NCBI RefSeq assembly: GCF_012489685.1
Contig: NC_080043.1
Coordinates: 250,501 to 314,500, forward strand
Length of the DNA stretch: 64,000 bases
Direction of reading: 5' to 3'
From: Lotus japonicus
Taxonomy: Eukaryota; Streptophyta; Magnoliopsida; Fabales; Fabaceae
A model generated the notes under the pieces. That model saw only the letters and a list, made by a program, of their open reading frames with translations, did not search any database and had not been told where the DNA came from. The translations under genes were made by a program, and so were the position numbers. This document shows positions 23,101-35,000 of this stretch, one piece after another; within the stretch, counting starts at the first letter, position 1, and each line of letters opens with the position of its first letter.

Positions 23101-23596
23101 ATTAGAAAATTGATCATGAGCACTAGACTGGGATGAAAAGGACATGTCTATAATAAAATTGACTAGACTTACTCAGTAGCATAACCCAAACGTTCTGCCA
23201 AAGGAGCAATACCTAATAAGGTGAACAAGAAGACCCATCCCTGACAGATATGAAGTAAGTTTATTAGCAGGCAAGATGAGCAAACATAATTAGAAGGTGG
23301 GTGAATTAGCATACAATACATACATGCTTTCCAGTGATATAATGTAGCAAAATGGCCAATGGACCAAAGGGTAGCAAGACGTTGATCCTGGCTTTAATCA
23401 AAACAAGATACACACTCCTGCTGACACGTCTTGCCCGAAGAGATTTAAACAGAGATGAAGCAGCAACTGCGGTCTCGAAATTGAAAGGATGAACTTTGGA
23501 GACAGAAGAAGATGGTGAAGAAGAGCTGAAGGGAGCAGCTTCCTCATCGTCGAAATCAAGGTGGAGCTTGTCATCTTCTCCAGATACAGAACCCAT
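17195..23596 (-). CDS. CAX: Vacuolar cation/proton exchanger (CAX), 10 coding exons
   Basis: It exports Ca2+ and other divalent cations from cytosol to vacuole in exchange for H+. Exons, 5' to 3': 23596-23324, 23240-23173, 23089-23061, 22908-22712, 22608-22396, 20651-20520, 19241-19125, 19048-18995, 18813-18697, 17386-17195. All are GT-AG and in phase, giving 463 residues. Both family repeats are present: [13 protein letters not shown] (GNATE at 133-137) and [13 protein letters not shown] (GNAAEH at 326-331). The acidic loop [10 protein letters not shown] at about 266-275 separates the two halves. About 11 hydrophobic segments fit the fold. The N-terminal region resembles the CAX2/CAX5 group. 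The last exon has a strong internal donor (GTGAGT, at 17292) so the C-terminus may instead be spliced to a further exon. The ATG lies right after TTTGTTTCAG, so a 5' UTR intron is likely. Confidence 0.92.
20153..20460. mobile_element. Stowaway-like MITE in CAX intron 5
   Basis: It starts TACTCCCTCCGGTCCTATTT and ends AAATAGGACCGGAGGGAGTA, perfect inverted ends flanked by TA. TATAAGCA/TGCTTATA extends the inverted repeat inward. The CTCCCTCCG terminus and TA target are typical of Tc1/mariner-type Stowaway MITEs. About 304 bp between the TA dinucleotides; no ORF. Confidence 0.88.
21270..22323 (+). mobile_element. Ty1/copia remnant (end of RT, RNase H, 3' LTR) in CAX intron 5
   Basis: Translated piecewise on plus, the stretch from about 21320 shows the copia end-of-RT pattern ([20 protein letters not shown]). 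From about 21760 the RNase H pattern follows: [18 protein letters not shown], then [15 protein letters not shown] and [10 protein letters not shown], with several stops and small shifts. It is followed by the purine tract TTGAGGGGAG and by TGTTATAAATCATG, the start of a roughly 200-bp 3' LTR. The 5' part (gag, integrase, 5' LTR) is missing. It is antisense to CAX and does not touch its splice sites. Confidence 0.75.
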
Positions 23597-24000
23597 CCTG
23601 AAACAAAATAGAATGGATTGGATCATGAGTCATGAGAGTGAGTGAGTATGCAGAAGCAAAGGAAGTTTGTGCAAATCAATCAGATCGTGCCTGCCTGAGT
23701 AAGGAGAAATAGAGATGAAGAAGAAGAAGAAGAAGATGGATCCAGGTCTGTACTGTTGATTTGAGTATTGTTTTTTCCAATAATAGGTGGAGGTGGAGCC
23801 CGCAGCACAAGAAGTAGTAGCAGAACTTGTTCAAATCTGAAATCTAGAGGAACAAGAAGAAGAAGATGAATGAAAATAGATGGAGATGTATAATGGCGTT
23901 GAATGGCCGGCAAGTGGGAAGTCACACCTGGGAAGCTTCTTCGAAATATCACTTCATTCACAGTTCTCTCTCTCTCTCTCTCTCTCTGTCTGGCTTTTTC
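23597..24000 (-). promoter_or_regulatory. CAX 5' leader and promoter with CT/GA tract
   Basis: A (TC)n run lies at 23965-23987, reading GA on the coding strand, about 370 bp upstream of the CAX ATG. GA/CT microsatellites near transcription starts are common in plants. GAAGAA-rich runs at 23715-23740 and 23848-23862 read CTT-rich on the coding strand and fit a 5' leader. The acceptor TTTCAG directly before the ATG indicates a leader intron; I could not fix its donor. Confidence 0.45.
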
Positions 24001-25002
24001 AATTTTCTTTTGCGTTAAGCTTTACATTTACATGACTGGGACTGGGACTACGCATTTTCTTTTCTTTTTCATTTTTTTTCTCTCTTCTCTTACCCCGACC
24101 AATGCTACCAATTTATACCATTATCTTTTTTCAATACTCTTTTATTAATTCATTCAAATTTATGTAATTTCGACAGACTTATCAATTTCAATCTAGCTTT
24201 CTACTTCTCCCACGGGATATTATCATATACTCAAATTAGTTGTATACTCCATTTTTTAATACTAGTTAAATTTAATTCAAATTTCATATATTTAATTATT
24301 ATTTAATATATTTATAAACTAATTTTAAATTTAAACAGATAATAAAAATAATGGATTTTATTTGATTTTTTTACATTGGAAACAAAATTAAATAAGTAAG
24401 TCCGGACATAAAAGCGAGATCACGCTGAAAAAAGAAAATTTCCAAAATCGTAAAGGGAAAACATCTTAACTCTTGGGGACTTACCAAGAAAAAGCATCGT
24501 TAACACTTATTTCTTTTCTCTTTTTCTCGCATATGTGTACTCTAGAGCTCTACTTTCGTACATCAATAATTCTCTGGAGCAAGTAATAAAAGTAATAAAA
24601 TTATGCAGGCAGGTTATTTCACAACAACTTTATTTGAATTATATCACTAAAAGTTTCACCTTCTTCGAGTTGTTATTGTAGTTTACTTCCTGAAAAAAAA
24701 AATTAATTCTTTTTTATTTTGGGTTTTTTATTTTTGTAAATGCGTTAGCTTTGGAGGAAGATATTGAACGTGGAAGATGGTGGTGGAAGAAAATGACTAA
24801 AATATGTTTTAAAAGATTTACATTTACCGGGACTAAAAATGATGAAAAATTTTATATGGCCACTCTCAACTAACTAGGCTCGCCACTGGACAGTTGACTA
24901 ATCAAATTTTGATGACACGTATCATGCTTTTTTATGAGTTCAGAGTTCTCTTAAGATGATAATGAACGTTATGGTCAATGCTTCGGATTTCACTAATTCC
25001 TT
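24001..25002. other. Intergenic, no gene seen
   Basis: AT-rich sequence between the CAX promoter and the nested MITE. No ORF with a recognisable domain and no clear repeat structure. Confidence 0.5.
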
Positions 25003-25005
25003 ATA

Positions 25006-25686
25006 GTGTGTGTTTGGATTAGCGTTAGCAGAATTGGATCTGGCCAGAATTGAATCTGGAAGAATTGGATCTGGTAAACGTGAGTTTGAGTGACGTGATT
25101 TATGTTTGGATACATTTATCAGGAATTGGATCTGATAGACTTGAATTGGATCTGTAAAAGGGTGAGGGGACAATTGGATCAGCATTGATGCTGAAGCAAC
25201 AAATTGTGGGTGTGTTTGGATACACGTTGGATCAGGCCTGATCCACGTTTAAAGACCTCAAACGTGATTTTCCCATCTCCATTGATGTTTGGATGCTAAA
25301 TGCTGATCCAATTCTGGCCCCAGAATTGGATCCATCCTAACACAACAATTTGTTGCTTCAGCATCAATGCTGATCCAATTGTCCCCTCACCCTTTTACAG
25401 ATCCAATTCAAGTCTATCAGATCCAATTCTTGATAAATGTATCCAAACATAAATCACGTCACTCAAACTCACGTTTACCAGATCCAATTCTTCCAGATTC
25501 AATTCTGGCCAGATCCAATTCTGCTAACGCTAATCCAAACACACACTGTTGTGTTAGGATGGATCCAATTCTGGGGCCAGAATTGGATCAGCATTTAGCA
25601 TCCAAACATCAATGGAGATGGGAAAATCACGTTTGAGGTCTTTAAACGTGGATCAGGCCTGATCCAACGTGCATCCAAACACACCC
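25006..25686. mobile_element. Self-nested MITE: 339-bp element with an inverted copy inserted in it
   Basis: The order of arms is A-B-A'-B', where A' and B' are reverse complements of A and B. The outer element starts GTGTGTGTTTGGATT at 25006 and ends CATCCAAACACACCC at 25686, flanked by ATA (25003-25005, 25687-25689). The inner copy is 25208-25546, flanked by TGT (25205-25207, 25547-25549), and lies in reverse orientation. Removing the inner copy and one TGT leaves an outer element of exactly 339 bp, the same length as the inner one. Three-bp target duplications and the GTGTTTGG ends suggest the PIF/Harbinger group, though ATA/TGT is not the canonical TWA. The matching 80-codon ORFs on opposite strands are shadows of the two copies. 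Confidence 0.9.
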
Positions 25687-25832
25687 ATACTCTTCTTTCA
25701 AACAGAACAATCTGCAAATTATATTTGTGATGTCTCAGAACTACATACACAACATGCAGCGTTATTTTTCTTTGCTAAAATGGTGTACAAGCTTGTTGGC
25801 AAAATACTTACATAGATTCATTAAATTTCCAG

Positions 25833-28589
25833 TTAGGTGCCAACATAAGGCCCACCATTGGAGATGGGTGGGCCATGTGAATATCTCCATTCTCCACAAG
25901 CTAAGCATCTATCTAGCTCAAAACTGTTTTCTAGAGTACAAAATTTGCAACACCAAACTTTGAACTTGGAAACATCTTTCTGCTTCTCTGTTCCACAGGC
26001 TTCGCAGAGCAATGCAAATGGCTGCAATAAACCAAATCATAAGAGTGAATTCAATTTTCTACTCAATGTATGGATGTACTGTTGTCAAATATCTACGAGA
26101 AGCTTTTTGATCACATACAAAAAGATCAAACCTAAGAAAAGATACATCAGCAGGACACTATTTTAGTTTATCAATTCTGTTTTAGTTATAAGCTGAGACT
26201 GCAAAGTACTCAAGGTACAATTACTCTTCATATGTTTAAGTTTAAGCTTTATATGTCATTTCCTTTTATTATCACAACAGATTAATGAAGCTGCATCTGT
26301 CAAAGATTTGCAAACTTCTGTAAACTACAACAGAGATCCAAATACCTGTTCAGAGTTATAAGCACAAGGGAAGAGCTATATTCTACCATATGAGAGGAAG
26401 AAACTTACCTAGTCATGATCACTTGGCTACATTTATTGGTTAATTAGTGAGCATATTGACACCACACAGCATCATTGACCATGGAATTTTGCAATCCTTA
26501 TACAACTTAGACCATCTACTGGCTGACTAGACATATGGGCACATCTAACAACTTAATGTATCACTATGGCAGAAAGGCCCTTGTTCCCTGAATGAAACTA
26601 GATTGTTCCCCAAAACTATAGTCTACACTACAGGTACTTCACCTATCAAGACAGCTTACAGCATTTACCAGATCAGCCTGTGCAACGAGAGACAAGGCAC
26701 AAAATGACATTTGGATGATCTTTTTCATTCTTCTTTATGGTTTGAAGTTGGATAGAGGGTACATGTTGCAAAATTTTAAACTGACAGGGTAATTTTGTTT
26801 GTGATTGCACATGGCAATGGAGCAAAAACATTAAACACAGCACATACATAAATATAAAACAGGGTTGAAACTATGCCAGTTAAATTCAATATGGATCCAT
26901 GAAAATATTACAAATTCTAAAATTAGTCCCTTTTTTTTAACATGAACCAACTATCTCAAAAACTTCAGCTGTTGGGTACGACACATGTAAGATTTTATAC
27001 TATATTTTTAACTCAAGAGCCAACTCTGCTTGAAGCCTGGACAACGCACAGTCCCACTCCCACCAACCTTGTGCTGAAATTCTATTTTCATTAGAATAAC
27101 GAGGACAACAAGGAAACCACTTGGTCATAGAGGCTATGATATGATGTCGTGAACCAACTATCCCGCTTCAGCTTTCGGGTAAAGGACACATGACTGACTT
27201 TATATTATATTTCTAACAGTTTTAATCCTTAAAAGGTATAAAAGCTATGTTCTTAGTCTCTATATGAACCCTGTGAGGACTAAACACATTATTTTTGTTA
27301 AATGTAGAACAAAAAAATAAAATAAAATAAAATAAAATAAAAGGGACTAATTCCAATAAAAATCATGGTTTTAGGGATGAAAAAACTATTTAAACCAAAC
27401 CATAAATATTGAGTGCACTCTATCAATCTCAAAATTAAACAAATATGATAAACTGTACCTTATTTAACAAAGTGCAAGCTTTGCACTGCCATTTTTCTCC
27501 CATAATTGTTTCCTTGGCCATTACAGGTTGAATACCTGAAGTTTGAATAGATCTCTTAGAGGACTCACTAGAGCTTGTATTCTCCTGTATGTAAGTGTCA
27601 CCCCCTGCAGACTTTGACCCACACCACATGTCATCATGCAGTCTCCTTTCAGCAGCCATGGCAGCTGCTTGCATTGGACTCAGAGCAGACTTAATATAGG
27701 TATCACCACCCAAACACTGAGGTCCAGAAGGCAGCAAAGCTTTATGTCCTGCTCTGCTTTCAGCAGCTGCCAATGCAGCCTGGCGAAGAGACGACAAAGG
27801 TGGTTGCTTGGACAACCCACCCAAACGTCTCCCAGAAAGGTCAAATCCTTGTCCAGTGCCGCTGATCCCTTTGGCCATCAGTTCTTCACATTCCTACAAT
27901 CGAATAGGATCAGAACTAAGACTAATACCAACAAGAATGTGCATATATATAAAATATAGCAAGTAAACACAAATATGATCTTAATTCAATAAAGAATTAT
28001 CAAAACTCATGAGGCTAAGGATTCCACTTCTGACTTAGGCATATCACTGCAAAAAATATGCAATATAAAGATCATATGAACTTGAAGAATACTTTTATAG
28101 TGAAGTATAGACAGCATTAGAAAATGCATATATATATATTGAGTATCAACAGAATAAAGCATCATTACCTTCCTGATTTCATCCAACAGATTATAAAACT
28201 GAGCATTGTGGGGACCGTGTTCATTATGGCAAAGCTCGTGCAACATAGTATCAAGAATCTGCTCATATGGGAAGAAATCCCACTCACGATTGGGCCTCCG
28301 TAATCTTAGCCTTACTTCTGCACCCCCTCCAATATTTAGCCCTAAAAGTGATGGATTGGCAGGACTGTATTCTAAAGTATTAGACAAATACTAGCACGCA
28401 AAGCGTAGGTGTATAACATACAAACAGGAAATGAAGGGATGTAAATAAAATAAGCAAGTACCAGAATTCAGAAAGAACCTCGACTTTCCATTTTCTTTTG
28501 CGCATTATCGGCTGCACCTGCTTAGCTACTCTTTGAAGATTGTTGAGTGGCTTAATTTCCCAGACCTTGTTAAGATCATTAAGATTCAT
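25833..28589 (-). CDS. WLM-domain zinc metalloprotease with RanBP2-type zinc fingers (Wss1-like)
   Basis: Wss1/Spartan-type proteases cleave proteins crosslinked to DNA; the plant members are little studied, so the role is inferred from the family. Exons, 5' to 3': 28589-28462, 28364-28169, 27893-27459, 26021-25833; GT-AG, in phase, 315 residues. The WLM core spans about 1-115. It has the metalloprotease motif HELCHNEHGPH with metal ligands His85 and His89 and catalytic Glu86, His95 being the likely third ligand. The middle (about 109-240) is Ala/Ser-rich with two GGDTYI repeats. Two RanBP2-type zinc fingers follow: WQCKAC..LCEACG (about 243-264, split by the last intron) and VWCCKFC..RCLACG (about 275-297). 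There is no N-terminal ubiquitin-like domain, unlike one plant subgroup. The acceptor CTCACCAG upstream of the ATG implies a leader intron, with a possible donor GTATAT near 28706. Confidence 0.9.
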
Positions 28590-29026
28590 GATGGTACCTG
28601 GTGAGAAAATTGTTGCATATGTAAGAAACATTGAAGTAAAAGATCATGTTCTCTATTCTATTTCTACTTAACTTTAACTTAGAGTGACCCGAGATATACT
28701 AATTTGATACTCGAAAATTAGCAGAGCCAGAAAGTGAGCTGCAGGAAGGAGTGCTGAAATCAATCTGTGAAGGATAGAAATTTGATCGGAAGCACAGTTG
28801 CCCTGCCCTTGTACTTGTAGGAAGGATAGAAATGAATGAATGAATGAATGAATGTATGGATAATAACAAAAGTAAGTCTTTTTTTTATTAATGGTATTAT
28901 TAATAAATAATAAATAATTGAAAAATATATATAATAGTTGAGAAAAGAAAGAACAGATAATAATTGGGATTGAGTTGAAGCCGTTATGTGGCGGGCAAGG
29001 GGTGGGAAATGGAAATCTAATCACTC
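28590..29026. promoter_or_regulatory. Divergent promoter region between the WLM protease and activase-like genes
   Basis: The two start codons are 437 bp apart and face away from each other. The left part should contain the WLM leader and a leader intron. The remaining 200-250 bp must serve as promoter for both genes. It holds a (GAAT)n tract at about 28833-28854 and an AT-rich stretch (28870-28930). No TATA box is convincing on either strand. Confidence 0.6.
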
Positions 29027-32000
29027 ATGCATCAGAGTCACATGGCGAAGGTGTTACCGTTATGGATTCCGGTTCCGAACTCTAAACACGCATTCAGATC
29101 GCAATTGAGTGTTCGTGTTCGTGTTCGTGTTCGGTGCAGCAGTGATAATAATAACAAGAAGCGGTTGTCACAGCAATCATCTTGGGAAGCGAAAGATGCA
29201 GAGGGAAGAGACTATCTCTACAGGCTTGGTAAAGAGGCTGATAACATGAACATCGCCGTCGGCCAGCGTGCCGGCGTCATCGATGATCTCTTCGCCGGCA
29301 ATTTTCTCGGCAAAGATTGTAAGCAATTATGCATTTTCATTCATTCTTCTCCCTCCCTCCCACACAGACACACTCAATTTTCTGTGTTGCATTTGCATGC
29401 AGCCGATATCGTGTTTGATTATCGTCAGAAAGCCACCAGATCCTTTCAATACCTTCAGGGCGATTATTACATCGCTCCTCTCTTCATGGTAATTTTATTT
29501 TATTTATTAAACCCTTTCAAATTAATTAATATTAATATTCCTTTCTTCACTCACTACTTTCTCAATGCACTGCTATTAATCTATTAGCTTCTCTTCACTT
29601 TCTTTTCACAGGACAAAGTTGGTAAGTTCTCTCAAAATGGGCCAATATCAACATTCATAAGTCATTTTGATGCAGTAAGACAGCTTGGTAAAAGTGATTT
29701 ATTTGCTCTCTTGTACAACTCATTGTAACTTGATAACATTTGTCATCATCCTGTATCAAATCTATTCTCTATCAGTTATGTACTTTCAATGCTGGTTCCT
29801 TCTAGATGCTTGTTCTCCCTTTCCTCGTAAAAGTGAAAATATATCAAAATCACAAAGTTCATACTTCCTGGATTCCTCTCTGTTTTTCCTTATGTACAGT
29901 ACCATATTCTGAAGTCATTTAATATTATAAATCTTCAAATTTTACTTATACATGATGCACATTATTGTAACCTTTTTCTGTGAATGCAGTATGTCACATT
30001 GCAAAGAACTACCTAGCTCATCTCCTCAATGTTAAGGTTCCTTTAATTCTAGGTATAAACCAAACTACAAATTAATTTTCATGTAGCTTATATATATGAC
30101 CCTAAAGAAAGTAAAATAACAATGTTTAGGGATTAAATTTAGAGAGTTTCTTTTCACAAGTTTGTATTTGTGAGGTCTCTGCTCGCCTGCTGCAAGTAAG
30201 ATCTGTTAAAAACTGTTCTTATCTATTAGTCTTAAATGTGATATTAGTGTTCATACTGAAAACGTCTACCATGATTATCCTTAGTCCAATATAAGTTCAC
30301 CCTGATAATTTTAAATTTAACCAGGCTGAAAACATATGCACACAAAGAAATCTTCGGGATCAATATAAATACATATAGAATTGTTTTTATGCATTCTGTT
30401 TTAAAAGTTAACGTGTATCTTCACTTTATTTCAGGTATTTGGGGAGGAAAAGGGCAAGGGAAAACATTTCAAACAGAACTTATATTTCAGGCCATGGGTA
30501 TGGAACCTGTAATTATGTCTGCTGGGGAACTAGAATCCGAGAGAGCTGGTAAGTTGTTTGCTTTAGTAAACAGTTCTCTCAAGGAAATAAAAAAGTGAAC
30601 AAAGTCATGCATATTTTCATGATATAATTGGATTTTGATGTTCACTAATCCTCACACGGTCACACCTAACAGTTGAAAATGATTGATGGAATTATTATTT
30701 TTCATTCCAATGTTCATTTTGTTCTTCCTCTTTTTTTTTTCAGAATGTGTATAGTTACGCATTACGCATATCTGTATGGTTTTCTAAATTTTGATTTATG
30801 TAATAAATATGTGTAACTGACAGAACTCCACCATCCTACTAACTTCCATTAACAGGAGAGCCAGGACGGTTGATTCGTGAACGCTATAGAACAGCATCTC
30901 AAGTGGTCCAGAATCAAGTTAGGAGTTTTAAACTTTTGCGTATGTCTTTGGTTTTTTACTTCGTGCTTAATTACACAACTTTGGCTTGGGAAACGATAAC
31001 ATTCCATTCTTTCATAGAAGTCGAACACTTTGATTTTGTCTTCTTTCTTAGGTATTGCGAAAATGTTGCACTAAGCCATAATTTCTAGGGTGAAAGAAGT
31101 AATGTTTTCACAAAAGACAACTTTGAAGACATTTCAATTTAAACATAGATATTTCAAATCAGTCTTTCTTGCCTTTACCTTCTCTATGTTGTATGCAGAA
31201 AATTATGTTAATGTGATTGATTTTGAAGAAAGTGACATCTGTGCTTCAGTTTGTGCTAGTTGACCTCTAACGCTGGTCACACAAAAATTGTTTTGCATCT
31301 TCTTATTTTTTTTTCTGCTTGCCGTTTCTCTTTTTGGGTATGTGCTTATGTACTAATTTTCATCTACTATCAAAGGAATTTAGGTTACAAAGAAGGGAGC
31401 CCAACATGCTATCTTGCATCTTTAACAGGACTGTTTTTGTGTCAAAAACACGAACATAGCATTTGGTAGACAGGTTATAACAGAACATAACATGTTTTTT
31501 AATATATTTGATGCATATTAAAAGTAGAACGGAACATGACATAAATTAAAAAGTAGTGCATTTTACTAAAATGGGTAGAGCTAAATTGAACAAGCTATCC
31601 TCCATTCCATTTTTTCTGTGTTAAACACTACCTTATTAATGACTTTTTGAAGGCTGATGTGTCCAATTTCCATCATATAATTTGTCTGAAATGGTTCAAA
31701 ATTCTTCATACCAGTTTTACCTCTAGCTGTAAAACTTTTTAGTTACACAATGTTATGGCAATTTCTTAATCTGCTAACTCAGTCTAGTACTGTTTTCTTT
31801 ATACAGGGAAAAATGAGCTGTTTGATGATCAATGACATTGATGCTGGCCTTGGTAGATTTGGTAAGCTACTATCTGATTTAGAATGGAGAAACAAATTTC
31901 TCTGTAATTTCTATTCCAAATCCCTTTTTGTTTCTTCCACTATTTTGAGTGTGTTCACGCACATGCACATATTGCATCTCCTAGTATTGCAGTTATTTGG

Positions 32001-35000
32001 TCAATTCCTTATTGAACATATCCTGTTTTTGTGCAGGGAATACTCAAATGACAGTCAACAATCAAATTGTTGTTGGGACTCTTATGAATCTGTCTGACAA
32101 TCCTACAAGAGTAAGCGTTGGCCAAGATTGGCGAGAATCAGATATCACAAACAGAATTCCAATCATTGTAACAGGGAATGATTTTTCAACTATTTATGCT
32201 CCACTGATACGTGATGGAAGGATGGATAAATTTTACTGGTAAATTGCTATCCATCTTATTCTAGGATTATTATACTTACCATTCATGAGTTAAAATAGAT
32301 TAGTACAGCAGTTAGTTAGTTATTAACAGAAGGTTCCAGCAATTAGTTAGTTGTTAACAGAAGATACCAGAAGTTAGTTATTCATGAAAGAAAACCTATT
32401 ATTATTGAATGAAAAGAATAGGAGGGTAATATCCTTCAAGGGTTTTCCCCCTTACAACTAAACCAATGCTCTGTTTTCCCAAATCTGAAAACAAAATGGA
32501 TTTCCCCCTCTAAACTCACATCCCCTATTTATACATATAACTGATCCCCTCCTAGTAACTGCTAACTAAAACAGCCCTAAGTTGGAGTAACTACCAGGCC
32601 CAATCAGGCTGTCAAATTACATTACATCAATCCATTGCGTTATTATGCATTACTCTATGATCTGTCAAACCAGTTAGGAACTAAGGATATTTGATTTAAG
32701 TATTAGTTGTTAATTCACTCTGTTATTAGGGATTATCTATTATCATTCTATTGTTAGGAATTATATGTTACTTAGAAGTTAGAAGTTAGCTAGGATAAAT
32801 AGATTTAAATGTTAGTTTTTTCTGTGAGGAAAAGGGGCAGTCAGTATTATTTGGGGATTGAAAACTCCTGAGTTTGTAAAGAGGACTTCCCTTGTGAAGA
32901 AAGTCTTTCCTTCTTGTTTCCAGTAATATTGAAATTCCTTTGCCTAGGGTGTGAAAGCATCAAATCTCTGTTTCTGGTTGGCTTGCATTGATTCCTAACA
33001 AAAATACACCTGTCAATCTGTGATTTTTCTACACAAATACATCCTACTAAATCCAAAAAGTAACTACCATATTTTGAAAACATAAGTGCCCTGCCCCATG
33101 CAAAAAACATAACTGTTCTACTAATATAAATGGTAACTGTCACCTATGACACATAACTGTCTTATAACTGCCTCTCAGTTTTTTCTAACATAAACCTTCA
33201 TTGTCCTTGGAAGTCTCCATTACTGACCTATCAGAATTTGGCTTATCAGATATCATATAAAATTTCTTATGTTAATGACTATGAAATATCCGATTTCATG
33301 GAAGTAGGTAAACCACATCATTCTTCCCTAAAATATTATCTGTAAATGTGCATCAGGCAACCTAACCGTGAAGATATCCAGAATATTGTTCACAGAATGT
33401 ATGAGAAAGATGGTATATCAAGGGATGAAGTTGAAAGGATTGTGGATACTTTCCCTAATCAAGGTACTTATCTATGTTTTGTAAATCCAGAGAAGTTTTA
33501 TTTGTCTGTTTACCCTCTGTTATTACATTTTTTGAATTTTAATAGTATTTCATTTCATTATTTATCTGAAGTAACTTAAATTTTTCATTCACCAAATCCG
33601 TACTGAGGATAGAATTTGGAAGGTTGATATCATTCACCAAATCTGTACTGTTTCCGATTTATGTTGTTATTGACAGCATTGGACTTTTATGGAGCTCTAA
33701 GATCACGTACCTATGACAAGTCTATTTTAAAGGTACGCAGATACCCTTACATCAAGATGTTTCTCATCTATCTGATATTTCCATTTCAATAGGGCAAGAA
33801 AATTTAATTACCTTCATTGTTTATTATTATTCTGTTCAATATTAATAGTAGGTTTTGATACACCAAGAAAAATGATAGCCAAAAAGAAGAACAAAAGATA
33901 TGCATTGTTGAGAAGTTCCACATTGACTAGAGATATGGTCTAATAAATGGGAGGATAATCCTCACTTCTAAGCTAGCTTTTGGGATAGAGTTAGATCTGG
34001 CCCAAATTCGAAGATCGTATCAGTGCTTATCCTAGATCCGTAATATGGGTCACCTGCATATTCATTCCTGCAAAATTCCTGGCTCCAGATGTCATCCCCG
34101 GGTGTGTGAGGGGGTGCATTGAGAAGTCTCACATTGACTAGGGACATGCCCTAATAAATGGCTGGAAAATCCTCACCTCTTAGCTTTTGTGCTAGAGTTA
34201 GGTCTAACCCAAATTCTAAGATATACCAAGACATAATCTCTCATTATGTAACTCCCGAGTAGTTAATTGGTATGTACTTAAAAAAACCAATCGCAACTTG
34301 TCTTGGATAATTAGTTCGAGTTGCTTGCATAGAGACAAATTAATGACATATCATTTTGCCTTCTTTCTCCTTTTTTTAATGTTTTGGAGTTAACCAATCG
34401 ATGGTTGTCCAATTTGTGTCATGACTGTAGAGAGAAAGGATCTAGACTTAGAACCCTTATTCCGTATGAACTATAAAAGCATATTGCATATGCACCTTTT
34501 ATCTCTTTTCATCTCATATTGCAAGCGTGTAGACGGTGTAGTACAAGAGTATCAATCAACTATGATGAATGAAGACATCTACTTAAGTGATAGTGAGATA
34601 GTTGAAGTTGCTAAAAGCCCTTGAAACTATCCCGTGTTTGATAATGGCTTTCTCTGGCAAGATTGGTTTATATATCTATTGCACTCCTCCCACACGGAAT
34701 AAATGCACATGCCCACTTTAGCCTGTATTGAAATTCAGTTCAATTATGAAGGTTGGGAGCAATAAGGATTAAACTCCTGAATGTGTCTTAACAGTCAAAG
34801 TATACATAACAGTAAACAGTTACGAATACAAATATATGAAATAGTTGATATTTTATTACGACAATGGCAAGCTGCCATTATATATGACAGCTGAAAGGGT
34901 AATTTTAGAGATGCCCAACTTTATTTTTTCCATAAAGATCATTCTTAATAACAGGCACAAATTTATGGTTGAATTTTAGTGGGTTGATGACATTGGAGGT

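Noticed and set aside
24940..25636. Two nearly identical ORFs on opposite strands (81 and 89 codons)
   Set aside because: They are the same MITE arm read in both orientations.
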